A stretch of 13,381 nucleotides of DNA, from the NCBI GenBank assembly GCA_024278415.1, contig JAJRTI010000866.1, forward strand, positions 1-13,381. Reading direction: 5' to 3'. The notes below the pieces were generated by a model. The model worked only from the letters and a program-made list of their open reading frames with translations. It was not told the DNA's origin and did no database searches. Numbering within the stretch: position 1 is the first letter of the stretch; each line of letters begins with the position of its first letter. This DNA comes from Planctomycetota bacterium. GTDB taxonomy: Bacteria > Planctomycetota > Brocadiia > JAJRTI01. This document shows positions 1 to 6,667 of the stretch, piece after piece. Position numbers and translations under genes: made by a program.

Positions 1-91
1 CCCAGGGTAGCGGCCTGCGGCCGCAACCCTGGGCTAGAAGCCGGAAGCCCGTTGGGCTTCCAAACAGCGTTGCGTCAAGCGGAAACGCTGT
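1..91. repeat. Cluster of three intergenic hairpins at left edge
   Basis: Three palindromes lie side by side. Hairpin 1 pairs CCCAGGGT (1-8) with ACCCTGGG (26-33) and, inside an A/A mismatch, GCGGCC (10-15) with GGCCGC (19-24) around a TGC loop. Hairpin 2 pairs GGAAGCCC (43-50) with GGGCTTCC (54-61) around GTT. Hairpin 3 pairs ACAGCGTT (64-71) with AACGCTGT (84-91). No T-run follows on either strand, so a simple intrinsic terminator is not supported. A CCCAGGGT hairpin followed by a short GTT-loop hairpin resembles intergenic repeats I remember from planctomycete genomes, but I could not check this. The cluster may continue to the left of the window. Confidence 0.6.
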
Positions 92-164
92 CGCGCACGT
101 TCATGGGGCCAACGGCTGTTGCAATCGGCTGAAGTGTTACCTGAAATGTTAGCACAATCGAAAC
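92..164. other. Short gap with no recognisable feature
   Basis: I see no gene, promoter or clear repeat here. It lies between the hairpin cluster and the end of the reopened reading frame of the PA14/TPR protein. Confidence 0.4.
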
Positions 165-269
165 TCAACCGGGCGGCCCCTCCTTCTGCTTCACTGGCCC
201 GTTCTTTTCGAGCATGAGTTTGGCCAGTGGCACTTCAGGGCTGTCCTTGTAGTCCGACACCAGTGTTTA
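165..269 (-). pseudogene. Cut-off C-terminal TPR tail of the PA14/PKD protein, behind an in-frame TAA
   Basis: On the minus strand the exported-protein frame stops at TAA (269-267), then stays open in the same frame for 33 more codons to TGA at 167-165. The tail begins TLVSDYKDSPEVPLAKLML and ends in a charged Lys/Gly/Pro segment. Joined to the preceding residues KPKARNVL it gives the usual end of a TPR helix pair (AxxxLxxLvxxYxdSpe). A Gln codon CAA changed to TAA would explain the break with one C-to-T substitution. The stop could be a real nonsense mutation, a sequencing or assembly error, or a read-through stop. Confidence 0.6.
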
Positions 270-2276
270 GAGCACGTTGCGGGCCTTGGGCTTATCGCGT
301 TTGGCGTAGTAGCACTTGGCCAACTCGATCATCGCTTGGCCCACGTAGTGGCTGTGCGGGCTGACCGCGACGAACTCTTCGAGTTCGTCGATTGCCTCGT
401 CGAGCCGTTTGGTGGCGCGGTAGAGCCGGGCGCGAAGCACGCTGGAGTAACCGATGAGTTTATCGGCTGGGTATTCCCACTCCCAGGTGTTCAGATACTC
501 TTCCGCGGACCGGAGGTCGCGTGGCCGGCGCGTGCGGAGGTAGTATTCGATGGCTCTAGAGAACGCCCCGACGCGCACGGCCGCCGCCTTTTGGTAGCGC
601 TGGCCGGACACGGGGATCATCATGGCCTGGCGATACTTTTCGAGCGCCTTGTCGTGTTCGGCCTGCTGCCGGTACGCGTCGCCCAGTCCGATGAGCGCGC
701 GGCGGCGCATGTCGGAGCCGGCCTTGCCATACTTGGTGAGCACGCGGGTGAAGTGCGGCATCGCCGCCTCAGGGTTGCGCCATCCGTCCAGTGCGACGCG
801 GCCGGCGGCGATGGCAAGGCGCGCCTTGTATGGCGCGGCGCGGACCTTGGCCTCGGCCTTGGCCAGCGCGGCGATCGCGGCCTGGTGCCGGCGCAAGTGC
901 TTGCTCAGCACGTTGGCATACGCGACGGTGCGCTCGTAGAGCGTCGTGTCGTCGAGATCGCCGGCCTTCTTGAGCATGAGGCCCAGGGCCTTGGCCGCGT
1001 CGGCCCACTTGCTGGCATACTCAAAGTAGCGCCCGGCCATGGCCAGGCTGTTGGCGTCCATCTTTGCGAAGTCGTATTGCGACACGATGGGGTGGTAGGA
1101 GCTGAGCTTGTCAAGCTTCCTCGAAATCTGCTTGTCCCAGTCCTGGAACGCGTCGACGACTTGCGCGATGGTGCGCGTCTTGCCGCCGATGTTGATGCGC
1201 ATGGCGACCTTGTAGAGGCCCGGCGCGAAGTACACGTGGTCGATGGGGCTGCCGACGCCCTTCTGCCCGTCGCCGAAATCCCAAGTCGGCTTGCGCATGA
1301 CGATGGGATAGGACCGGTTGTGGAACTGGATGCGCACGATCGGCTTGCCGTCGATGTACGCCTCGCCGGCTTTCGTGGCCGTGAAGTCGGGGCTGGGGCT
1401 CTTGTCCGCGGTTTCGTAGTGGCCCACCGAGCCGATGATCGGCTGGGCGAACGCTTCCTTGGGCACGATTCGGAACCGGCGCTTGTTCTTCTCCCACGGC
1501 GGGCGCCAGGCCACCACCGCGGCCATGTACGCGCCAAGTTGGAGGTGGTACAACTCGATCTTGTGCAGCCCGCGCTTGAGCGTCACCGTCTTGTTCCGGC
1601 GCGCGTCGCGCACCGCGCGGTGGATGCCGGGGTACTGGATCGTCATCTTGCCATCGACAAAGAAGAACGACGCGTCGTCGGACGTGACTGCGAAGGTATA
1701 GGGCCCGGGCTTGGTGATCGCGAGCCAGCCGGTGTAGATGCTGAAGCAGTTCGTCGACGGGCCGAAGGGGTTGTAGCCGTAGTGGATCTGCTTGACGAAC
1801 CCGCGGTTCATCACGTAGCCCGCGGCCTTGCGCATGGTGGCCTGCATCTGGCGCCAGTTGCCGCATCCGCCGCCTTTGTATTGGCGCACCTCCAGCAGCA
1901 GACCCCGCTGGATCTCGAATTTGTACTGGAGTGGCTTCGCCTTGGGGTTGCCGTAGTACACGTAGTATGTGCGCTGGCTGCGCCGGGTTTTGTCGAGCTT
2001 GATGACGAGCTTGACGAAATCGCCCGGGCCGAAGTGGATGATCTGATACGGCACGAGACGGCCCGACTCCACGACGCGCACGTCCCGGCCGTCCTTCTGC
2101 ATCATGCCGCCGGTGTAGAACTCCGCGTAGCAGATGTCGTCGCCGGGGGCATTGGTGCGGCCGCGCACGACGACCTTGCGCCGCACTTTCCAGTCCTTGT
2201 GCCACCACGCCTCAGCCGCGTTGGCCGATGGCAAGGCGCACACCAGCAGGGCGCAGGAAAGTAGCTTTTTCAACAC
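267..2276 (-). CDS. Exported DUF2341-like / PA14 / PKD / TPR protein
   Basis: The start was set at GTG 2276 (TTG 2273 is the alternative). GGAG at 2288-2285 lies 8 nt upstream, and the next residues form a signal peptide: KK, hydrophobic core LLSCALLVCALP, and a SANA/AEA cleavage site near residue 20. An ATG 54 nt further upstream overlaps the predicted -10 box. The 669-aa product has a DUF2341-like beta region (about 25-125, containing TYYVYYGNPK), a PA14-like region (about 175-260, with YTFAVTSDDASFFFVDG and a following LKRGLHKIELYH strand), a PKD-like fold (about 295-378, with WDFGDG at 332-337 and HVYFAPGLYKV) and TPR-type helices from about 420 to the end. This suggests a periplasmic or cell-surface carbohydrate-binding and scaffold protein; no catalytic residues are evident. 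The C-terminus is cut by a TAA (see 165-269). It follows the signalling genes after a 99-nt gap and has its own promoter. Confidence 0.85.
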   Translation of the reverse strand: MLKKLLSCALLVCALPSANAAEAWWHKDWKVRRKVVVRGRTNAPGDDICYAEFYTGGMMQKDGRDVRVVESGRLVPYQIIHFGPGDFVKLVIKLDKTRRSQRTYYVYYGNPKAKPLQYKFEIQRGLLLEVRQYKGGGCGNWRQMQATMRKAAGYVMNRGFVKQIHYGYNPFGPSTNCFSIYTGWLAITKPGPYTFAVTSDDASFFFVDGKMTIQYPGIHRAVRDARRNKTVTLKRGLHKIELYHLQLGAYMAAVVAWRPPWEKNKRRFRIVPKEAFAQPIIGSVGHYETADKSPSPDFTATKAGEAYIDGKPIVRIQFHNRSYPIVMRKPTWDFGDGQKGVGSPIDHVYFAPGLYKVAMRINIGGKTRTIAQVVDAFQDWDKQISRKLDKLSSYHPIVSQYDFAKMDANSLAMAGRYFEYASKWADAAKALGLMLKKAGDLDDTTLYERTVAYANVLSKHLRRHQAAIAALAKAEAKVRAAPYKARLAIAAGRVALDGWRNPEAAMPHFTRVLTKYGKAGSDMRRRALIGLGDAYRQQAEHDKALEKYRQAMMIPVSGQRYQKAAAVRVGAFSRAIEYYLRTRRPRDLRSAEEYLNTWEWEYPADKLIGYSSVLRARLYRATKRLDEAIDELEEFVAVSPHSHYVGQAMIELAKCYYAKRDKPKARNVL

Positions 2277-2284
2277 AGGATCGT

Positions 2285-2288
2285 CTCC
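2285..2288 (-). promoter_or_regulatory. Shine-Dalgarno GGAG that decides the PA14 protein start
   Basis: GGAG on the minus strand is 8 nt from GTG 2276 and 11 nt from TTG 2273. It supports a start immediately before the signal peptide rather than the longer ATG start at 2330. Confidence 0.55.
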
Positions 2289-2328
2289 ATGGAATCCACG
2301 AATGTGGGGAACCCCTCCGTCCCCTCCC

Positions 2329-2356
2329 ATGTTACTGAGAAGGCCTGCGGTGTCAA
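2329..2356 (-). promoter_or_regulatory. Sigma70-type promoter for the PA14/PKD protein
   Basis: On the minus strand a perfect -35 box TTGACA (2356-2351) is followed after 16 nt by TAACAT (2334-2329, 4/6 to TATAAT). Transcription would start near 2321, giving a leader of about 45 nt. This would let the gene be expressed apart from the upstream signalling operon. Spacing and position fit; there is no experimental support. Confidence 0.45.
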
Positions 2357-2375
2357 CTGCCCCGTGCCGCTGGCG

Positions 2376-3941
2376 TCAGTTATTGGCCGGCTGTGCGCCG
2401 CCTTCGCCTTGCTCGCGCTTGCGCAGGTTCTTGAAGGCCTCCTCGCAAGCCTTGGCCAGATCCGGATCGAACTGCATCCCCGCCTGCTGCCGGATCTCCC
2501 CGATCGCGTAGTCCGAGGGCCGCGCCTTGCGGTAGGGCCGGTCGGACGTCATCGCGTCGAACGCGTCGGACAGCGAGATGATGCGCGCGTCCAGGGGGGT
2601 GCGGTCGCCCTGGAGCCCGTCGGGGTAGCCCCGTCCGTCCCAGCGTTCGTGGTGGTGGCGGATGGCCTTCTTGTAGTTGCGGAACGCGTCGATCTCGTCG
2701 GCAATCTTCTCGCCAGCTTCGGGGTGCCGGCGCATCATCTCAAACTCGCTGTCGGACAGTTCGGTCGGCTTGTCGAGGATCGACGGGGCCATGGTGATCT
2801 CGCCGATGTTCTGGAGCAGGGCGCCGCGGCGAATCGCCTGGATCTCTGCCTCCGACAGCCCGAGCGTGCGCGCGAGGAGCGCGGCGTACTCCGCGACGCG
2901 CTGCGCGTGGTTCTTGCGGAACTCGCTGCGCCCTTCGAGCGTGGCCACCAACCGTTCGGCCATGCGCCAGCACTCGCGCTGCGCCGACTGAAGCCGGCGG
3001 GTTTCGAGCAGCGGCTGCGCGATCGAGTCCACGACGACCTGGAGGAGCGACAGGTTGCGGTCGTCCGTGCGTGCGGCGCCGTCGGGCGCCGCGACACACA
3101 CGGCCGCGGCCACCGCGGAGTTGTCCACGACCGGCGCGACGGCCAGCGTGAGCCCGGGCAGGAGCTGGCGTTCGGCGCGCACCTTCTTGCTCTGCGCGCA
3201 TTCGGCCACCAGGTCCACAACGCCCGGGGCTTCCACGTCGGCTGCGGGGGGCCAGTTGTGCTTGGCCGCGAGCGAAAACTGGAGAGACTTCTCGCCGGTG
3301 CGCACGAACACGGCCGCGCTGGGCCAGCCCAACTCTTGCGTGATGGCCTTGGCCACGGCCCCGGTCACGTCGCCAAAGTCGAGCCGATCAGCCGCGGCCT
3401 GCGCGGCCTCCGCCTTGGCGCGCAGGCCGGCGAGCTGGGCCGACAAGTGCTCCATCGTGTGCCGCGTGTCCGCGAGCAGGCGTGTCGCGTGGGCGGCCGC
3501 GTCCGACCGGCGCGTCTTGCACTCCGCGTCGGCCACGCGCAAGTCCGAGAGCATCTGCTCGCAGTTGGCCGTGCGCACGGTGCGCTCGAGGTGGCGCTTG
3601 ACGAGCTGGCGCAGTTGGTTGACGTCGAACGGTTTGATGATGTGGTCGTCGGCCCCGGCCTTCATGGCTTGCGTGGCCGCGTCGATGGTGGCGTACCCGG
3701 TCACCATGATGCACGGCATGTCCGGGTTGATCCGCTTGGCGGCGCGCACGACTTCGGTGCCATCGGCCCCGGGCATAACGAGGTCGGTGATGAGGAGGTC
3801 GTAGTGGCGCTGGCCCAAGGCGTCGAATGCGGCTTGGCCCGATTCGCAGGTGTGCACGTCGTAGCCCGACTTGCTTAGCAGCGCGGTGAGGAACTCGCAG
3901 ATGCGGCGCTCGTCGTCAACGACAAGGATTTGGGGGGGCAT
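2376..3941 (-). CDS. Response regulator: REC, GAF-like middle, degenerate HD-GYP
   Basis: The protein has 521 aa. Residues 1-120 are an intact receiver: acidic D9/D10, phosphoacceptor D53 (LLITDLVMPG), T81 and K103. Residues 125-185 look coiled-coil, and 185-315 resemble a GAF sensor fold. Residues 335-505 are HD-GYP: H345, HPEAG at 406, HHHERWDGRGYP from 429, and DAFDAMTSDRPYR from 459. The domain normally hydrolyses cyclic di-GMP. The motif that should read HDIGK is QNIGE here (Q377 N378, bases 2813-2808), so two metal ligands and the conserved Lys are lost, while the second half is intact. I infer a c-di-GMP-binding or otherwise non-hydrolysing effector, though altered activity is possible. 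It is the last gene of the signalling operon, 28 nt after the hybrid kinase, with a weak GAAG ribosome site. Confidence 0.9.
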   Translation of the reverse strand: MPPQILVVDDERRICEFLTALLSKSGYDVHTCESGQAAFDALGQRHYDLLITDLVMPGADGTEVVRAAKRINPDMPCIMVTGYATIDAATQAMKAGADDHIIKPFDVNQLRQLVKRHLERTVRTANCEQMLSDLRVADAECKTRRSDAAAHATRLLADTRHTMEHLSAQLAGLRAKAEAAQAAADRLDFGDVTGAVAKAITQELGWPSAAVFVRTGEKSLQFSLAAKHNWPPAADVEAPGVVDLVAECAQSKKVRAERQLLPGLTLAVAPVVDNSAVAAAVCVAAPDGAARTDDRNLSLLQVVVDSIAQPLLETRRLQSAQRECWRMAERLVATLEGRSEFRKNHAQRVAEYAALLARTLGLSEAEIQAIRRGALLQNIGEITMAPSILDKPTELSDSEFEMMRRHPEAGEKIADEIDAFRNYKKAIRHHHERWDGRGYPDGLQGDRTPLDARIISLSDAFDAMTSDRPYRKARPSDYAIGEIRQQAGMQFDPDLAKACEEAFKNLRKREQGEGGAQPANN

Positions 3942-3969
3942 AGGATCTTCGTTTGGAGGGGGATGCGCG

Positions 3970-5034
3970 TTAGGCGCCGCTGAGGGGCAGCGATGCGCGG
4001 AACTCGGTGCCTCGCTCGGGCGAGCACGCGACCGTGAGCCGGCCCCCGTGGTTCTCCACGACGCCGTGAGCGATGGCCAGGCCCAGGCCCAGGCTCTTGC
4101 CTTCGTTCATGAAGAACGGCTCGAAGACGCGGTCCACTTGCACGCCCTCCATGACTTGCCCGGGGTTGCGGACCGTGATCTCGACCGCGTCGCCGCCATT
4201 GCCGGCCACGCGGATTTGGATCGGCCCGTTGGGCTGGCCCGCGGCCGCGAGGGTCTCCAGCAAGGCGGAGATCGCGTCCCGCATTTGCTCGTCGTCGACC
4301 TCCATGTCAGGCAGGCCATCTTCGATGGTGGGCTCGACCTTGACGCCGTTGTCCGCGTGCGCGGCTTTGAACTGCGCGACCACTTGCTGCACGAGCGTGG
4401 CAGGCGACACGGGCCGGCGGTTGGCCGGGCGCTGCTCCGCGAATGTCCGGAGCCCGTTCACGACCTCTGCGATGCGCCGGGTTTCTTCGTTCATGAGCCG
4501 GAACGTCTGGTGGTTCGGGTCGTTCTCTGGCGTATCGGCGAGGAGCATCTGGAGCCACCCCGACACGGTCGTGAGCGGGTTGCTGATTTCGTGGGCCACG
4601 CCCTTGGCAAGCTGGGCGAGCGACTGGAGCCGCTCTCGGCCGGCCGTGCTGTCCTCGGCTGGCCCCCCGGCGCGGAGGCGGCGCAAGACGATGCTCGTGA
4701 CCTCGTCGATGCGCACGGGCTTGAGCAGGTAGGCGTCGGCCGCGATCTGCATGGCCTTGGTCGCGTGGGCGCGTTGGGCCGGCGAGAACATGGCCAGGCA
4801 GAAGGCATGGGGCGCGAAGCGGACCAACTCGTCGAAGAACGCAAAGTCTTGCTCACCCATCTCGTCCACGTCCACCAAGACCGCGTCGGGCGGGTCTTGC
4901 GCGATGGCCGCAATCGCTCCGTACAGGTTGCGGGTTTGCTGGATGCGGCAGCCTTCGTCGGCCAGTTTGGCCAAGGCGAGGGCCACATTCGCGTCCTCGG
5001 CGTATGCCGCCACGATCTTGTGTTCAGTAGCCAC
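3970..5034 (-). CDS. REC-HisKA-HATPase hybrid protein with degenerate ATP site
   Basis: The start is GTG 5034, with GAGGG (5048-5044) 9 nt upstream. The longer frame back to 5232 would overlap the preceding kinase and adds low-complexity sequence. The product has 354 aa. Residues 5-120 form a receiver-like domain: E13/D14, D55 in AVLVDVDEM, S84 in place of Thr, and K106. The HisKA H-box has H148 (AKGVAHEISNPLTT), in the NtrB/AtoS style. The HATPase keeps the F-box FEPFF (304-308) and G2 box SLGLGLA. However, the N-box Mg ligand Asn aligns with E260 (ALLETLAAA), and the G1 box Asp is N290 (VRNPGQV). Autophosphorylation is therefore doubtful. It may serve as a phosphotransfer, docking or dimerisation partner of the intact kinase 31 nt upstream and the HD-GYP regulator downstream. 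Confidence 0.87.
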   Translation of the reverse strand: MATEHKIVAAYAEDANVALALAKLADEGCRIQQTRNLYGAIAAIAQDPPDAVLVDVDEMGEQDFAFFDELVRFAPHAFCLAMFSPAQRAHATKAMQIAADAYLLKPVRIDEVTSIVLRRLRAGGPAEDSTAGRERLQSLAQLAKGVAHEISNPLTTVSGWLQMLLADTPENDPNHQTFRLMNEETRRIAEVVNGLRTFAEQRPANRRPVSPATLVQQVVAQFKAAHADNGVKVEPTIEDGLPDMEVDDEQMRDAISALLETLAAAGQPNGPIQIRVAGNGGDAVEITVRNPGQVMEGVQVDRVFEPFFMNEGKSLGLGLAIAHGVVENHGGRLTVACSPERGTEFRASLPLSGA

Positions 5035-5043
5035 GGTGCATGT

Positions 5044-5048
5044 CCCTC
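5044..5048 (-). promoter_or_regulatory. Shine-Dalgarno GAGGG that decides the GTG start of the hybrid kinase
   Basis: GAGGG on the minus strand lies 9 nt before GTG 5034, just inside the 31-nt gap after the upstream kinase stop. This supports the non-ATG start and rejects the upstream extension. Confidence 0.55.
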
Positions 5049-5065
5049 GTGTCGTGTCCAGGCGA

Positions 5066-6157
5066 TTAAGCGCTCTTGGTCGCGGCAACGGCTGCCGCGG
5101 GCTCGGGGTCTTCGGATTGGAGCCAACGGCGTACGGGCATGGCGTCGGGCGCGGAGCATTCGTGCACGGGCAGCCGGATCGTGAAGCAGGCTCCGCGGCC
5201 GAACTCGCTCTCAACGCCAACGCGGCCGCCATGGGATTCCACGATTTCTTTCGTCACCGGCAGCCCCAGGCCCGTGCCGCCGTTGTCGCTGCGCGTGGTG
5301 AAGCCGCGCTCGAACACACGGGACAGGTTTTCGGCGGGGATGCCGATGCCGGAGTCTTCGATACGCACGTACACTTCGTCGCCCGCCATGCCCACTTCTG
5401 CGAGCAGAGCGCCTCCCTTGGGCATGGCGTGCTTGGCGTTGATGATCAGGTTCAGGAACACCTGCTTGAGCGCGGCCGGGTCGGCCACGACCGGCGAGAT
5501 GGGGCCCTTGAACCGGCGCTCGATGTTGATGTTCCGGTTCCGCATCTGGTACTCGACCAGCTCCAAGATCTCCTCCAGCAGCAGGTCGAGCCGCAGGGGT
5601 TCTTGTTTGGGCTGGGCCGGGCGCGCGTAGTTCAGCCGGTTCGACACGATCTTGGAGACGCGCCGGGCCTCCTCCAGGAGCATGCGCAGGGTGGCGGCCT
5701 CCTCCTTCGACTCGCCGTCCGCACCCTCCGCGTCGTCGAGCAGCAGTTGGAGCCACCCATTGATGCACGTGAGCGGGTTGTTGATCTCGTGCGCGATGCC
5801 GGCCACCAGGTCGGTGAGCGAGGATTGCTTGTCGAGGCGCCGCGCCATGTCGCGCAGGCCGTCGGCTTCGCCTAGGCGCCGCACGATCGCGCTGGCTTGC
5901 TGCCATGCGCCGTGCGCGCAGGCCTGCGGAAGGACCACCATTTCGTAGTCCGTGCCGGCGCGCGAAAAGCGGTACGTCTCGATCGCGGCCGGCAGAGACG
6001 GCCGTTGCGGCTTCGCGTCGGGCAACGCCTCCTGCCACGGCCGGCCCATGTGCCCCAACGTCAGCCCTAGCGGTTGCATCGAGTCGCTGAAACTGACGAT
6101 GCGACCCTCGCGGTCGATGATGATGTCCCCAACGCAGTCGTGAGCGATGGAACTCAT
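5066..6157 (-). CDS. PAS-like sensor histidine kinase (intact HisKA-HATPase)
   Basis: The start is ATG 6157, preceded by GGAG (6170-6167) with 9-nt spacing; the longer upstream frame is non-coding in character. The 363-aa product has a divergent PAS-like N-terminal region (about 5-90: VGDIIIDREGRIVSFSDSM) and a linker helix. The HisKA H-box has H123 (VAGIAHEINNPLTCINGW, NtrB/AtoS class). The HATPase has all boxes: N240 in FLNLIINAKHAM, D268 in DSGIGI, F-box FERGFTT, and G2 GGTGLGLPV. No transmembrane segment is visible, so it is predicted to be cytoplasmic. It is the first gene of the three-gene signalling operon. It is probably the phosphate donor for the receivers in the next two gene products, including D53 of the HD-GYP regulator. 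Confidence 0.9.
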   Translation of the reverse strand: MSSIAHDCVGDIIIDREGRIVSFSDSMQPLGLTLGHMGRPWQEALPDAKPQRPSLPAAIETYRFSRAGTDYEMVVLPQACAHGAWQQASAIVRRLGEADGLRDMARRLDKQSSLTDLVAGIAHEINNPLTCINGWLQLLLDDAEGADGESKEEAATLRMLLEEARRVSKIVSNRLNYARPAQPKQEPLRLDLLLEEILELVEYQMRNRNINIERRFKGPISPVVADPAALKQVFLNLIINAKHAMPKGGALLAEVGMAGDEVYVRIEDSGIGIPAENLSRVFERGFTTRSDNGGTGLGLPVTKEIVESHGGRVGVESEFGRGACFTIRLPVHECSAPDAMPVRRWLQSEDPEPAAAVAATKSA

Positions 6158-6446
6158 CCGGGCGCGCTCCAGGTTGTTATGTGGCTGTGCGCGTTGCATC
6201 AGCCGATCGGTTCTGGAATGCCACGGCCCAGGCTTCCGGGGGGGGGCGGTACGCCATGTACCAACGCCACAACTGGGCGCGTTGCTGCCATCAGCGCGGG
6301 AAATCTCATGCTGTTGGCCTACTGCGCGGCGCATTGTACCACAACGCGAAGCCATGCGCAACCACTCGAACGGAAGATATTGTGTCATCTGCGGCCATAT
6401 TCGCCCCATGTTGCGGTTCGAGGGCCTCCTCCCGGAGGTTTCCCCA
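6158..6446. other. Divergent intergenic region, left part
   Basis: This is the gene-free region upstream of both the minus-strand signalling operon and the plus-strand sulfatases. It holds the GGAG site of the kinase (6167-6170), a run of nine G (6238-6246) and a small palindrome GGTAC-GCCAT-GTACC (6248-6262). The AT content rises around 6330-6410, where promoters would be expected, but I cannot assign a convincing -35/-10 pair. I see no conserved open frame. Confidence 0.4.
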
Positions 6447-6522
6447 GTAGCCGAATTCGCCAGAATTCGGGCCATCGGTGAGTCGCTCGCCGGTCTGCCC
6501 GAAGCCTGGCGGCTTCGGCTAC
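6447..6522. repeat. REPIN-like inverted pair of GTAG palindromes, copy 1
   Basis: The left half (6447-6470) is GTAG followed by stem CCGAATTC/GAATTCGG around loop GCCA. The right half (6499-6522) is its inverted partner: stem CCGAAGCC/GGCTTCGG around TGGC, then CTAC. Both stems are perfect over 8 bp. The two halves match at 20 of 24 positions when one is reverse-complemented, and they are separated by 28 bp. A GTAG foot beside a hairpin is the hallmark of REP sequences handled by RAYT (Y1/IS200-like) transposases, and an inverted pair is the REPIN arrangement. It lies about 145 bp before the first sulfatase. Confidence 0.75.
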
Positions 6523-6667
6523 AGCCCCTCCCGAAGGTTGCCAAGCTTGGGGAGGATGCTGGGCGTGCGCCGGCTCGCCGCGCAGTTGACGTGGACACCG
6601 CAACTTGCCAGGATGTCGCGGCGCTTTACGACCCCGCACCGCAAGCCCACGACCGAGAGCCGTCGCC
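6523..6667 (+). other. Leader region of the sulfatase pair
   Basis: No gene is seen here. It contains a 10-bp palindrome CCAAGCTTGG (6541-6550) and a possible but weak promoter: TTGACG (6586-6591), an 18-nt spacer, then AGGATG (6610-6615). No strong Shine-Dalgarno precedes the sulfatase ATG at 6668. Confidence 0.25.

Noticed and set aside
336..2264. Long plus-strand open frame opposite the PA14/PKD gene (642 codons)
   Set aside because: It has no recognisable domain or start signal; it is an antisense by-product of high GC codon use. The minus strand carries a signal peptide and clear domains.
2289..3878. Long plus-strand open frame opposite the response regulator (529 codons)
   Set aside because: Antisense shadow; the minus strand has complete REC and HD-GYP-type motifs.
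6248..6262. Palindrome GGTAC-GCCAT-GTACC as an operator
   Set aside because: A 5-bp arm is easily found by chance and no regulator gene or second site is nearby.
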